Positions 6,889 through 7,289 of a stretch of 7,289 nt of DNA are shown in pieces. The stretch's first letter is position 1. Every line of letters begins with the position of its first letter. The DNA lies in the NCBI GenBank assembly GCA_965662885.1, contig CBFIJI010000103.1:1-7289 (forward strand), read 5' to 3'. The notes beneath the pieces are model-generated. The model was not told where the DNA came from. It did not search any database and saw only the letters and a program-made list of their open reading frames with translations. The DNA is from CBFIJI01 sp965662885 (GTDB taxonomy: Bacteria > Bacteroidota > Bacteroidia > Flavobacteriales > Flavobacteriaceae). The position numbers were made by a program, and so were the translations under genes.

Positions 6889-7289
6889 ATGGATATCAAG
6901 AAAAAGACATTTTATTTTATTGGTATTGGAGGCATTGGAATGTCTTCCTTGGTAAATTATCTTTTACTTCAAGGGCATCGCATTTATGGTTATGACAAAG
7001 TCTCTTCAACTATTACAGATCAATTAACTCAAAAGGGCGCTGAAATTATTTTTGATGCTCAACTTTCTGCTGTACCTGAGAATGCACTATCTAGCAATGT
7101 TACCGTTGTTTACACCGCAGCAATTTCAGAAGATCACCCACAGTTGATTTATTTTAAATCGCAGGGCAATCAAGTCATGAAAAGAGCGGTCTTTTTAGGA
7201 GAATTATGTAAACACAGTACAACTTTAGCAGTAGCAGGAACGCATGGTAAAACGACCACCTCCTCCATACTGACCCATATATTTTATCA
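6889..7289 (+). CDS. murC: UDP-N-acetylmuramate--L-alanine ligase (MurC), 3'-truncated by window end
   Basis: The first 133 codons plus 2 nt of a Mur ligase (EC 6.3.2.8 by family) that adds L-alanine to UDP-MurNAc, the first step of stem-peptide assembly. No stop is reached before the edge. The N-terminal Rossmann-like domain opens with TFYFIGIGGIGMSSL at 7-21, where GIGGIGMS is typical of MurC. VVYTAAISEDHPQL at 73-86 corresponds to the usual TAAI..DHP-type segment near the end of this domain. The P-loop is AGTHGKTTT at 116-124; GTHGKTT, with histidine, separates MurC and Mpl from MurD, MurE and MurF. The position directly after murG supports MurC over the recycling ligase Mpl. The start follows the murG stop by a single base (TAAAATG). 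The rest of the ATPase domain and the whole C-terminal domain lie outside the window. Confidence 0.94.
   Translation, partial: MDIKKKTFYFIGIGGIGMSSLVNYLLLQGHRIYGYDKVSSTITDQLTQKGAEIIFDAQLSAVPENALSSNVTVVYTAAISEDHPQLIYFKSQGNQVMKRAVFLGELCKHSTTLAVAGTHGKTTTSSILTHIFY

Larger units (their letters stand above)
2..7289 (+). other. dcw cluster operon segment (ftsI-murE-mraY-murD-ftsW-murG-murC)
   Basis: Seven co-directional genes of one pathway are separated by -4, +14, -1, +3, -14 and +1 nt. I see no intergenic space for a terminator or a conventional promoter, so the genes are probably on one transcript whose promoter lies upstream of the window. In Bacteroidota this block usually continues upstream with mraZ, rsmH and ftsL, and downstream with ftsQ, ftsA and ftsZ; none of these is visible here. 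The operon is inferred from spacing and shared function, and internal promoters inside coding sequence cannot be excluded. Confidence 0.85.

Noticed and set aside
1..7289. Hidden novel system, mobile element, CRISPR array or RNA gene
   Set aside because: Nearly every base belongs to an intact, recognisable peptidoglycan or division gene. I saw no direct-repeat arrays, inverted-repeat ends, transposase motifs, tRNA-like folds or abrupt change in composition.

Overview
The window is an uninterrupted, all-plus-strand stretch of a division and cell wall (dcw) cluster. It carries, in order, the 3' end of ftsI (a division transpeptidase with a C-terminal PASTA domain), murE, mraY, murD, ftsW, murG and the 5' part of murC. 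The gene order, the lack of murF between murE and mraY, the absence of recognisable Shine-Dalgarno sequences, the AT-rich composition and the protein sequences all point to a member of the Bacteroidota, most probably class Flavobacteriia. MraY has an enlarged periplasmic loop, and its C-terminal region resembles flavobacterial MraY as I remember it. The species cannot be named from this window.

Layout: ftsI ends at 604 and overlaps the murE start by 4 nt (ATGA). murE (601-2049) is followed by 14 nt and then mraY (2064-3287). The last base of the mraY stop codon is the first base of the murD start (TAATG). murD (3287-4618) is followed by 3 nt and then ftsW (4622-5815). murG starts at a GTG inside the end of ftsW, a 14-nt overlap, and runs to 6887. 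One base later murC begins at 6889 and runs off the window end with no stop. The largest gap between genes is 14 nt, so there is no room for internal promoters, terminators or RNA genes between genes. The minus strand shows no credible gene.

Together the genes form one biosynthetic line. In the cytoplasm MurC, MurD and MurE add L-Ala, D-Glu and the third residue to UDP-MurNAc; the DNPR motif of MurE indicates meso-diaminopimelate. MraY moves the finished phospho-MurNAc-pentapeptide to undecaprenyl phosphate at the membrane, giving lipid I, and MurG adds GlcNAc to give lipid II. FtsW (glycan polymerase) and FtsI (transpeptidase) use lipid II at the septum. MurF, which adds D-Ala-D-Ala, must be encoded elsewhere.

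Every reading frame is intact and the key catalytic motifs that fall inside the window are present. I found no mobile element, CRISPR array, tRNA or rRNA, long repeat or foreign-looking segment, and no evidence of an undescribed system. The findings below are modest points about gene organisation and clade-specific protein architecture in an otherwise ordinary housekeeping locus.
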